Source: Isochrysis galbana
Taxonomy: Eukaryota; Haptophyta; Isochrysidales; Isochrysidaceae
Direction: 5' to 3'
Assembly (NCBI GenBank): GCA_018136815.1
Contig: CM030935.1
Span: 4,241,511-4,305,510 of the forward strand
DNA length: 64,000 nt
Positions 20,880 through 30,994 of this stretch are shown here, in pieces. Within the stretch, counting starts at the first letter, position 1. Each line of letters opens with the position of its first letter. Below the pieces are notes generated by a model that saw only the letters and a list, made by a program, of their open reading frames with translations, was not told the DNA's origin and did not search any database. The position numbers were made by a program, and so were the translations under genes.

Positions 20880-21604
20880 GTGTAGTAGGACATCTTGATG
20901 GCTAGCATCCGTAGCCACATTCACCGACGCCCTAGACTCGCCTTCGACTCTACCTTTGGTTACCCAGGTGAAGCACCAATTCGCGTCGCGATCTACAACA
21001 CAAACGGCACGAAAGGCGGCAAACTAGCCGCGGTGCTATCCCAAGCGAGGAAAGCGGAAAGCTGTGGAGTCCTACACATGTGAAAAACAGTCGACAAGCC
21101 CAAGAAAAACAATAAAAACAGCTGTTTTTGGGATACACAGAAAAACAGCCGAATACAGCCCGAAAAACAGGCCGTCAGTGTTTACGTTAGAAAATGGTTC
21201 TGTTTACGTTAGAAAATGATATTATAAAATTTTGCGCGCTGGGGGTGGGCGGGGGGGGGGGGGTGCGGGAACTCGCGTGGCGCCAGGCGCCAAGCGTCTC
21301 TCACCCACGCACAGGCACTCCACCCGCCCCCTTCCCTCCCCCCTCCCCACAGCCCCAAATATGAGCTCGGTGATCAACCCCAACCCCACGCGCCACGCGC
21401 GCCTCCCGGTCCACGTCTCGTGTCATCACACCGGCGCGCCGGCGCAGCTGGCCCAGGCTTAGGGCCCAGGCTCAGAAAAACGGTGAAAAACACTGTTTTT
21501 GGTCTTCACAGAAAAACAGGTTTTCTGTTTTTCACATGTAGGTGTGGAGTAGACATACTCCTCCAAGAGCTACATGCATATGAGGACGGCTCACACCTCC
21601 ACTC
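20880..21604 (+). mobile_element. LINE ORF2 N-terminal (endonuclease) fragment, interrupted by a MITE
   Basis: The frame beginning MMASIRSHIHRRPRLAFDST continues to IRVAIYNTNGTKGGKLAAVL and KAESCGV, the start of an AP-type endonuclease domain. The frame resumes after the MITE at 21071-21542 as CGVDILLQELHAYEDG. A second repeat (21605 on) truncates it. It may belong to the same LINE family as the 3' ends at 4697 and 24967, but no overlap proves that. Confidence 0.65.
21071..21542. mobile_element. hAT-type MITE, 472 bp, with 8-bp target duplication
   Basis: The left end is CCTACACATGTGAAAAACAG and the right end CTGTTTTTCACATGTAGG, which are inverted repeats. TGTGGAGT is present on both sides (21063-21070 and 21543-21550). 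An 8-bp duplication with short inverted ends is the hAT pattern. The interior has GTTTACGTTAGAAAATG twice and no transposase. Confidence 0.85.
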
Positions 21605-21960
21605 ACATAATAAAATAACTGAGCATTAGTACTTACCACTACTCCCACTAGCCCGGTACCAACACGACAGCCCTCAGCGCACCTGCCCATACACCTTGGC
21701 GCGTGCTGTTGCCACACAGATACATACTTACACCTATGCACCCCTCCTAATCTCCCCCCTCGTAAGCCCCCGGCTCCCATTCTAACTCCCCACAGGTTAA
21801 AATAAGGGAAAACCCATTGAGGCGGACCGACCTACGCACAGGTTAAAATAAGGGAAAACCCATTGAGGCGGACCGACCTACGTCGGGCGACTCTCCGGGA
21901 AAAAGCACCGGGGGGGGGGGGGGGGGAAGCTCTCGTCAAAGAAGAAGAAAGGCCCTTATA
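21605..21960 (-). repeat. Retroposon 3' part (GGTACTAATGCTCA family), 5'-truncated copy
   Basis: In reverse it reads from a G-run and AAAAGCACCGG through CCCATTGAGGCGG, GTTAGAATGGGAGCCGGGG and GTACCGGGCTAGTG to TACTAATGCTCAG with an AT-rich tail. It is shared with 15990-16321, 36165-36490 and 57170-57490. A 50-bp piece (AGGTTAAAATAAGGGAAAAC onward) is duplicated in tandem at about 21795-21885. Confidence 0.75.
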
Positions 21961-22795
21961 CCAGCTCGCGCCCGCTCTTCCCCTCCACCACCTTCCCAAC
22001 CACCCACTCCGTCGTTGCCACCTCCCTCTCCACTGCCCTCCCCGCCGTCGTTGCCACCTCCCCCTCAACCACCTAATTCTCCCCCTCCACCGTCTCCACT
22101 ACCTTCCCAACCACCCACTACATACTTCACGGGGCGTCGGGTCAAATCACAGTTTGTCCTTGAAATGAAAGAGGTGGCTGATACCCCCATTGGAAAGCTC
22201 TTCCACCCATGGTTGCCAGGAGATGAAATCTTGCTTTGATTGCCCTCTTTGAGACCTTAAGTGACGACGAAGCGTGATTTTGCCATCCAACGGCCCAATT
22301 TGTCAACATACGGCTCAAAAGGGCTAAAAAAAATCCTCTGGCGTGAGCGAATCGTCCGAGTGCAGCATCGCATGCTGAATGTGGCAACAAAAGTGAACGA
22401 AGACAAGCTCTGCAGAGTTGGTCATGGGGGAGAGCTTAGGTTGAATGGGAGATAATGATGATTTGCTTCAGGGGGTGGGATGTCTCAAAAGCTCACTCTA
22501 AGCCGCATCAAAGGCATTGAAGGCCAGAGTCCTTAGATTTCATGGATTTTCAAGGACATCGTCCTTAGTTTAAGGACAGAATGTCGCATTCGCGAATCGA
22601 CACTCGTTAGGCTTCTCTTCGTCGTTCGGTATTATCGTTATAATTCTCTCGTTCTCGTTCTCGGTCAAAAGCTTCGCTTGGACGCATAGGATCTTGGGTT
22701 GTGGAGCGCCCTCTCTCTTTCCCTCGAAGAGAAGGGAAGTTTCCCCACCTTTCTTCCCCCTAGGCCCTAGGCGCCTCGCAAATAGGTTTAATTCG
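21961..22795. other. Intergenic, no gene recognised
   Basis: CCA/CTCC-rich at first (22000-22120), then AT-richer sequence. It includes GTTCTCGTTCTCGG near 22650. No domain is seen. Confidence 0.4.
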
Positions 22796-23330
22796 CTATC
22801 TTCTCCGCGTTTCTCTATCTACTTCAGTGATTGCAATCAAGTTTAATTTGCAATCTCTTCGCATCTCCCCCTTAGGCACACCGCACTTCTTTCGTCTTAT
22901 TCGATAGGTCTCTTGGAATCCTGTGCGGTAGGATTGCCCCTCGTTTCCGTTATGGTGCGATTCCCCTTCCAGACGGGATCGCCGACAGATCGCCTTCTGA
23001 TCGTCGTCCGTCGTCGTCCGGCCGGCGTATGCTTCCAGGAAATCGTTTCCCAGGAGGAGCATAGGCGCGCCTTCGACAACGAGGAAACGGTGTCGGAATT
23101 CGACACCGGAGAGAGAGAAGACCAACGTGGCATAGCCGCGGGTACGGAGGGGATTACCATCCGGTCCGACAACGGCAGGTCGGTCCGAAGCATGTTCGAG
23201 CGAGACGCAAGCGTCACGGGGCAATGCAGCCAATAGCTCGGTGGTCACAACCGAGGGGCCGGCTCCCGTGTCCGCGAGAGTCTTGTTGACGGCGCGAGCG
23301 GAATCGACGATGTATGGGGTAGGGCCGTGG
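22796..23330 (-). mobile_element. LTR-element aspartic protease fragment (fossil)
   Basis: The minus-strand sequence encodes a retropepsin-like segment with DTGAGPSVV, followed about 60 residues later by LLLGNDFL. This is typical of the protease part of LTR retrotransposons, probably Ty3/gypsy type. Only this part is recognisable. It is an old, broken piece without visible LTRs. Confidence 0.6.
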
Positions 23331-23479
23331 CGTCGTTCTCGCCGCCGTCCTCGCCCTCGCTCAAGCCCGCCTGCCCGCCTTCCTCTGCTGACGGGCTTCA
23401 GCCCGTCAGCACCTCCGAAGTCGTCTCCTCCGCCGCGCCTGCCGCCGGCATGCCTCCTTCCTCATTGCCCTCAGGCCCT

Positions 23480-23838
23480 ATGGGCCATCCCAATTCGTCA
23501 CAAAACTTTCTAACCGTAATGTGGACAATGGGTTCTGCAATGAGCTTCCTGCATATCTAGTTGCCTGCAAAAGCGTTCGCATCGAATCATCGGACAATGT
23601 GAAGGAGTTCACCACGGCCGTGTTGACATGGTGGGCATCGAACCGTAACAACTTCCCAATTTGGTCCAAGGCTGCAAGGATTGCTTTCAGCCTGAGCCCC
23701 AATTCAGCTTCATGTGAACGTGTCTTTTCGATGCTCACGACCGTTTTTGGGGTTGAGAGGGCCACATCTCTGGCGGACCAAATCCAAGCATCGCTGATGT
23801 TGCGCTATAACGCAAACAAGCGTGAGCAAGAGCGTTAA
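23480..23838 (+). mobile_element. hAT transposase C-terminal dimerisation region fragment
   Basis: The frame contains VLTWWASNRNNFPIWSKAAR, IAFSLSPNSASCERVFSML and IQASLMLRYNANKREQER, the hallmark hAT C-terminal motif with its tail. There is no upstream catalytic core here. The fragment at 50925-51050 ends the same way. Confidence 0.8.
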
Positions 23839-23969
23839 GGTGGCGGCGGTGAGTGAATCGAGTGAGAGATGTGTTAGTGAGTGTGAGCCGTGAGGTGTGT
23901 GTGCTGTTGGGTGTGGGTCAGTGTGTTTGAGTTTGAGGTGTGTGGGTGTGGCGAAGGGTGTTAAGTGCG

Positions 23970-25272
23970 TGACGAGTGTGGAGGATCCGGACGCACACGA
24001 CCTAGGCGAAATGCTAGTGGACAAAGAACATAACTACTATCTACGCCGGGATGGCGACTATCACGTAGTTAAGCTAAATGTCATGGGAGAGCCTCATATC
24101 CACGAGCGGGTCAACCCGCGGTCAGTACCGGACGAGCTATACACTCCGTTGAAATGGGGACGAGCATACGATGGTCCTGCCGAGACGGCGTACCCGATTC
24201 CGCAAGAATACACGCTTAAAGACGCTCGTAATCGCAAAACGCTAGAAGACATCAATGTTAAGGCGCTCACTAAGGCGTTCCTCGCGATGAGGAAAACAAA
24301 GAAGCAGAAATCCACATTAAGATGGGAAAAGAGACTACCGGCCCTCTCAGGAAAATGGAAGCAAATATCGCAGCTGTACAAATACAACTTTCTGACTCCG
24401 AGGGACTCGTACATGCACTTCAAACACATCCTGTATAGGAGAATAGCCACGGCGAACAGATTCGCGGACGACCCGACATGCCGCTTCTGTGGTATTGCCC
24501 CCGAAAGCTCCACGCACTTAGCCGTATGCATCGCGACGGAGCCCGTCTTCGAATTCATAGAGGGTCTTATAGGGATTAATCTTAGGCCGGGCTCAGAAGT
24601 AGCCCAGCGTCTTTTTTGCTACCAAGTGGACAGGCCTCACCCCTCCTCGGGATACTTAGGTATCCTGGCGTGGAGGTACATCCTTACGGACTTCTACAAC
24701 ATACAATATGGCAACGCGGATGGTAGGTCTGCAAGATCGATCCTTAGGGCAATTCTCACTAGATACCACCTATTAGCAACGGCGAAAACCGGTTTCTTCC
24801 AAAGACTTAAGGGGCAACGGGAGAAGATGGGGCTACACGCCCCGAGTAATAAGCATATAAAGAAGATGATAAGCCCCCTTTACACGGTGGATAAAGATTT
24901 CAACCTTGTAGCATCGGAGGACCTCTCGCAGGCGGCGAGAGAATTGGATATACGAAACATCACTTAGGATGGATAACATACTTACTAGCAATAAACCTGG
25001 CGGAGACCAAAGCGGGATCATACGGACTCCAAGGAGGGTAATCCGATAAAAGTAAGAACACAAGAGAAGCCACAGTCTCCCGCCCCCTTCTCTCCGACTC
25101 CCGGCCGAAGCAGCGCGCACGGCCTCCCTGGAACCGGCTTCTCCGCTAAAGAGGGAACTGGGGAAGGGGAAGGGGGTTGATAGGGGTTAAGGTTGGGTAG
25201 TAGGGAGGTTCAATAGCACGCTGCCTCACGCCGCGCATGTAGCGGGAATTTTTAAGAAGATTTTTTTTTTGC
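23970..25272 (+). mobile_element. LINE copy, ORF2 C-terminal end and 3' UTR (5'-truncated)
   Basis: An ORF runs to 24967 with SGKWKQISQLYKYN, CRFCGIAPESSTHLAVC (zf-RVT type), PSSGYLGILAWRYILTDFYN and MGLHAPSNKHIKKMISPLYT. It is closely similar to the end of the copy at 3283-4994, including a 3' UTR with CTTCTCCGCTAAAGAGGGAA and the terminus GGGAATTTTTAAGAAGATTT plus a T-run. It is inserted in a Copia fragment (25273 on). Confidence 0.8.
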
Positions 25273-25570
25273 GCGACCTCGTCGCTAAACAGGTCCTCAC
25301 GCTCAAGCACGTCAAAGGGCATCAGATGGTTGCTGACATTTTGACGAAACCATGTCCGCGCAACCAATTTCATCGGATTCTTCAACTCCTTGATTCCTTC
25401 TCTTCTTCGACTCTCTGCGAGATGTGAATCTCCTTCGACGTTTGGTTGTAAGCGTCGTAGCGTCGTACCCGTACTCCGCTTAGGAGGGGGTATCATGGAT
25501 ACATCCATGATATGTGCATCATAGATGCATATCTATCATGGATACATCCATCTCATGCATCGTGGATGCT
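25273..25570 (+). mobile_element. Copia element 3' end (fossil)
   Basis: The plus strand encodes the end of a Copia RNase H region (VKGHQMVADILTKPCPRNQF). A purine tract TTAGGAGGGGG and what looks like the start of an LTR (TATCATGGATACATCC) follow. The rest of the element is not seen upstream, where the LINE copy lies. The piece is broken and older than the whole Copia copy at 30810. Confidence 0.65.
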
Positions 25571-26532
25571 CATTCTAACCTCTGTATGTTTAGCATACTT
25601 AGGTCTCTGCTTCTCACTTCTCCCTCGCGGCCGTTTCGAGTCCGCGCGGGGCATTCTTGCGGCACAGAAATTTCCCCGCGCGCTCTTACCTTGTTACTAT
25701 TAGTTTTGCGCGCGTTTATGTGAATGTGCGTGCGCGTGAATGTAGTAAGAATCTTATCCGGCGATATACGCTTGGCGGGCGATGCGATCGGCGATGGCGC
25801 GCTCTGCCTCGCCCAAGCCGCGGTGGTTGCCTCATGGGCACCACCGCGATAGGAAATAAGGGCGGTGCGTCGGCGGAGAGGTAGCTAGTACCCAGTCCGT
25901 AGTAGGTGTTAGCCCAAGATCTTCAGATGCCCCCCCCCCCCCACACACTCCTGCAACGGCTTCGCTCCATGGCTTCGGCTCATCTTGAGGACGTTCACAA
26001 GCGTTCAATAACAACCAACAACACCCATGTCTCCACAACTTCGGCTCGTCATAAGGACGTTGAAGAATCCTGCAGACTGCTCCATACCGAGGGGACACTC
26101 TTGCACGTGTCAGTACCTCCTAATATGCCTCATCCATGCGTACTCACACCCTATGTATCCCGGATAGACCAAGGCTTATGGCATACATACGCGCTCTCGA
26201 TGTGGACATCCGAACATACGCAAGCTAGGGCCGTCTTGCAAATCGAAGGGCCATCGGCAAATCAAAGCACTCCAGTATGCTTGCTTGAAGTTTTGCACTC
26301 TTGGCGGGCCGCTCTCCACACGATTGCCTGAGTCATAATAGATTGCACATGCCCCGCTGAGAAACCCCTCGGGATGTACGGAGAATCCAGGGAGGTGCGT
26401 GTGCGTTGTCGGTGCGTGGACCAATAATCATGACGGAGCTCGAGGAACGCTCCAGTCGGCTAGAAGCAATGTGTGCCGAATCACCACTCAGCCTTGCCTG
26501 ATCCGCGGCCCTGCCCATCAGCCCAGTTTTCA
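25571..26532. other. Intergenic, no gene recognised
   Basis: Includes a C-run at 25927-25940 next to an ATCTTCAGAT end like the LINE 5' terminus in reverse. Also holds two similar AAGGACGTT/GAGGACGTT stretches near 25990 and 26055. Frames here show no domains. Confidence 0.4.
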
Positions 26533-29500
26533 CTAGTGTGGTGCAAGGTCATCGTGCACGTGGCCTAGCAATTGCGTGGCGAGAATGTAACCCAGGCTGG
26601 CCACCAGTACTCCCGCAATTAAGGTGGCGGGTATTCCCGCCATGAGGAAGTGGGCCGGCCGAAGGTATGAACCCCCTAGGTCGTCCTCAGCAGTAAGCGA
26701 GTTGAGATTCGGAAAGGAGGAAACGGGTAGTGCCATGGCGGCCGAGCACGCCAACGAGCAGCAAAAGACGATAGGGACAGGCTGACCGGCCTATGAATAG
26801 TGGCACGCACATACAAGGCGATGCTTATCATGCAGGGGCCGCGCAGCTCAACGATCTATTGGCTTCGTAAACATTCAAGCCTAGACTTGAAGCGGCTCGA
26901 GCGCCGGGGCGTTGTTCCTCGGATAAAAGCGGCGGCGCGAAAAGGGGCGATGGGTGGTGGCACACACCTGGACTCCAATCGTTGCGACGAGTGGCATGAT
27001 GATGATTGCCGCGACGGTGTGCGACACGAAGACACCGACAAGGAGGATTGCAGCCACCTGAGCAGCAGTACAAGCATGCGACTCGTGAGTCACGTGAGGC
27101 CAAAGGGGAGGGTCCGTGCGGGGAGGCTACAAAAAAGTGCCATCGTTTGGCTCACCAGCTCAATAGTAAGGATCCAGGGATGCTCGCCGTGCAGCATTGA
27201 GAAGACCAGGTCCACGATGTCTTCGAGCAGTCCGCTCTCGTGCACCGCAAGACCGAGAGCATTGCCACCGGCAATAAGTGCAAGCAGATGCCATGGAAGA
27301 GCGTTGAAGTCGTCCTTCTGCAAAAACCCTACGGAAGAGGTTCGGGGCGACAGAAAGAAAGAAAGCGAGCGATGGTGAAGGAAATCCGGCGTGTCATTGG
27401 GACGCTGGTAATGCCAACAAGAACCGCAGCCAGGCTGATCGGCTGTGCCTAGGTGACGAACACCGGCTGTTGCCGGGTGAGGCTGCGCGTAACCCGCAAC
27501 CTTCCTGTGGCCAATCCTCGTTCCTCTCAAAGCCGTATCACCTGAGCCAAAGGCGATGGCCGCCAGGCCAACTCCTACGATCGCCGGGTCGCCAAGGGTA
27601 TTTTTAAGAGGTGGAACCGAGAGGAACGCCCACAGCAAGGCGGCGATGACGACGGCACTGAGCGCGAGCACCTTGACCGGCGTAAATGGCGTCTCTGTGA
27701 AGACTACCTGCGGGTGGGGCGGCAGAGGCACGGGGCCGACATTTTGTGCGCGCCTCAGTCTGTCCCTCTCGCTAGCACTGGAAGGACCAAGAAAGGGAGA
27801 CTTGTCCTAGGTCCCTTCCATATGTGCCCGATTGAAGCGGCTCAAGGGTTGCTGTAGACGTGAGGACTCAACCCAGCTCTGAGCGTGCAGTGGCCGGGTA
27901 CACTTCATGGGGGTTCTCCGATCCGAGCGAAAGGATAGTGCGATAGCACACCCGAGGGAGCTTCGCGCAGTCATCCGGCCGTATCAGTATGAGGATGAGG
28001 GACCAGCAAGCCAAGGTGCCAATTAGAGCAACGGGGAGGGCGACTGACATCCATAAGCCAAAGGAGACATCGGCGTGCGCGACCTGCTTGGGAGAGGCGC
28101 AGAAGTGACGTGATATCTTACTCGACTCGATGGCTTGCGGCAATAGAAGCGATCGAGAGCCGCGTGGGTGGGGTGGGGTGGGGAGTAAGGGTAGAGAATG
28201 GCCTCATTTTTTCGCAAGACAAAGATTAGTGCCTGGGAATGCGCATCCGAACCCCAGGTATCGAGAGCGCGCGGAGGGGGGTTGGAGGAGTGGAGAGGGG
28301 GGAAAGGGATAGGGAGAGCCCCTACTTCGCAAGGTGAGCAGCACGGCGTGTGAATGCGTGTCCGAACCGAACAGCGCAAGACTGGATACGGATGAGCGCG
28401 ATGCGAGTGGGCAAAGGTGGAGCAATGCAGCCTAAGATGGAATTTGGTGCGGGTCGGATACACACCTGCTGCAGCGACACGAGCGCGATAGCGTTTTGCG
28501 GCGATGCGATTGGAGTAAGCATCCCTCCTAGATTGCAAGAAAAGGCCAAGCCGAGAAGGAGGGCCCTGGCGAAACGAGAATCGGTAGGGCCCTCATGCAG
28601 CAGCGGGGTAACGACGGTGAGCAACAGCACGGGCGCTGTGACATTCGAGATGGTGGCCGAGAGGAGCAAGCCGAGCAGCATGATCTGCGAAGACATCGCG
28701 GAGTATTACACCCTGGGGATGAGCGCGGGGGCTGCCACCGAGGTGCTCTAGGCTATGGCAGGGGGCACCCGGAGCTATGGCAGTGCATTGGTTTCTAGCA
28801 GCTTACCGCGAGGATGAAGGCGCGCGGTTTGTGCTCGAGGTTGCGTTGCAGGGCGGCGGCCAGGCGTAACTCGATCTGACATCTATGGCGGATCAGCGAT
28901 GTGTGGCTCAAGGAAGGGGAGGGGGAGAGCTCTCGGTGACGTGAAGAGTAGTTTGCACAGGTTAGGGGAAGGTAGTGCAGACTTTTGGGCACCTGGCGAC
29001 AACACGTGCGGCGACGAGGCCGGAGAGAACGAGGAGGATGACGTTGTTGAACATGCTATTTAGAACACGCCTAGATGCAGGGTCGGGGGGGAGCCGGGCA
29101 TGCCACCAGTGACTAAGTGTTGATTGAGCGGGTGCAGCAGCGCGGTGCCATACTCGCAGTGGGGCACGGCATGGCCAGCCCAGGCGGTGGCCCACTCACT
29201 TGGCAATTGCCGGTTGACCCTCACCCTCAAACATGGGTGGCACTGCACCCGCCACGACCGCAAAGACAGGTACGAGGAGCGCTGTGACAAAAAACGGTAC
29301 AGCCTCCGTGAGCCACAGCCCAACCACGGTGATGAGGACACCCAAGCAGCGCTGCGCGGGGATGCGATCGGGGGTGTCGAAGGTAGAAAGCGGCACCACG
29401 GCGGCGATGAAGCCGCAAACCAAAGACAACACCATCATAATCGGCCGAGGAGCACGTGTGCCCAAGGCAGAGGCCGCGTCGAGCGCTTCCTGCGACGACG

Positions 29501-30631
29501 TCGTGGAGCGGGCGCACGCAATCAGTATCTGAGTGATCTCGCCCGTAGTTGTCTATCGTAAGCGACCGTCATTGCCCTCGCCCGCCAAGCTACCGCCGTC
29601 ACGCACTAACGGAGGACGATGTCAAACCGCCGCAGTGTCCATGGTCACTGATAGGCACTCCCGCTTGCCCTCGCGCCCTTCGCTCGACGCATTGGCAATG
29701 GCCACAGGACATTAAGATTTTCCCTGCGACGACTGAGCAGCGCACCTGGGCTGTGGTACGCAGCTGAGGGATTCTGTCTGGCGGAACGAGATCTTCGATC
29801 TGCTGGATGAGACCATCGACTTGCTTTCGAGCAAGGCAGAAAGGCTCAAGCTCGAGACGACGCATCATCGCCGGAGTGCGAGCGCTGAAGCCCGCGGGCT
29901 TCACCTGCGACGTGAACAAGCCGGCCCAGGCATCTAGCAAAATTGCGAGCCGCATCGCCATGGGGAGGCTTCGACGCGTGTCACAGCACCAGCTACTCTC
30001 TCCCTAAGTGGGGCTCGTGGCTTGCATGTAGTCCCACGTAATGAGCAGGCCACACCTGTTTGTCGTACTTTTTAACGATCTTGCGCACTGCAACTGCGTT
30101 AAGACTCAGAAAGGACTTGAGCTTTGCCGCGAGTACATACAGGGCATCCAGCTCCTCTGCTGAGAGCACCTGGCCATCAACCGATACCATCTGCACGCGG
30201 CTGACGAGGGTCTGAACTTGTTCGGCGGTCTGCGAGGAGCCAGCAATGGGTGCATAATAAGCTAGGGGTCAAGAATGAGCAACTCTGAATGTGCGCTCTG
30301 CCAACGCGACGCTGCCAGAGAGACCTTGGGTCATCAGCACGCCACGTACCAGCACGTTGACTCGGCGGAGGTCGTCGTCAAGCTCTGCAAAGAAAAGATG
30401 TGTGACCTCTGTATACTCCGCGTTGAGGAGGGGCTCAGAGAGCGTGGTAGCGAGGTTGGAATGCGACCCGCTGAGCGAGGCCGATGGCGAGCCCACTGGC
30501 GAGAAGTCCTCGTGGTCGCCGCCCTTTGCACCTGGCAGCCGCTTGAGAAGCCGTTTCAGCTTCTTGTAGCCCACATACGACTCACGCCATTCCGGGATGG
30601 CACGGAGCGCTAGCACGCGGCCGAACTTCAT
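26533..30631 (-). CDS. SPX-domain phosphate/divalent-anion transporter (PHO87/90/91-like), 12 exons
   Basis: The exons are 30631-30284, 30229-30056, 29904-29746, 29489-29200, 29070-28993, 28882-28807, 28684-28466, 28083-27952, 27707-27542, 27328-27156, 27057-26968 and 26781-26533. All introns are GT-AG and the phases close to 717 residues. The SPX domain starts MKFGRVLALRAIPEWRESYV with KLKRLLKRL and continues through VRKIVKKYDKQ and KQVDGLIQQIEDLV; SPX domains sense inositol pyrophosphates. It is followed by an SLC13/DASS transporter: MMVLSLVCGFIAAVVPL, MFNNVILLVLSGLVAA, ATISNVTAPVLLLTVVTPLL, CNLGGMLTPIASPQNAIAL, FVSHTVAAIIIMPLVA and ALPVSSFPNLNSL. This is the layout of yeast low-affinity phosphate carriers. 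Uptake or vacuolar export of phosphate is inferred. A CT-repeat and a young Copia element lie just upstream. The first donor (GTTGCT) is the weakest call. Confidence 0.88.
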
Positions 30632-30684
30632 GCTCTCCCCCCTCTTGAGTGCGTGCAGCCGCTCGTTCCCGCGCACACACGCTC

Positions 30685-30775
30685 TCCAACCCCCCCCCCC
30701 CCCTCTCTCTCCCTCTCTCTCTCTCTCCTCCACTCTCCTCCCGCCTGGCGCGCTACGCGTCGACAGAGAGAGAGA
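30685..30775. repeat. C-run and (CT)n tract upstream of the SPX transporter start
   Basis: A C-run followed by CTCTCTCCCTCTCTCTCTCT lies 55-145 bp upstream of the start codon. It is probably in the 5' UTR or core promoter. Confidence 0.6.
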
Positions 30776-30809
30776 GATGCGGCGTGATTGTGTAATGCGA
30801 GAGCGGTCC

Positions 30810-30977
30810 TGTTTGGCCCTAACCCAGGGGGGCCCTGTGAATGATAGCAATATCGTGTAGAACATTGGCAACATCATGATGTTAGCGCGCTCGCGAGACA
30901 ACAACCGACTCCTCGGCTACGTTCCCCCGGGAGTAGATCTCACACTTATACAACAAAACCAAGCTCACGGCCAAACA
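30810..30977 (-). repeat. Copia 3' LTR (left)
   Basis: 168 bp, matching 34399-34566 base for base on reading. It starts TGTTTGGCC and ends GGCCAAACA in window orientation. Confidence 0.92.
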
Positions 30978-30994
30978 CTCCCCCACAGCGTGAC

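Noticed and set aside
23870-23960. GTGTGAG-rich stretch as a CRISPR-like or telomeric array
   Set aside because: Irregular GT microsatellite; no spacers and no telomere unit.
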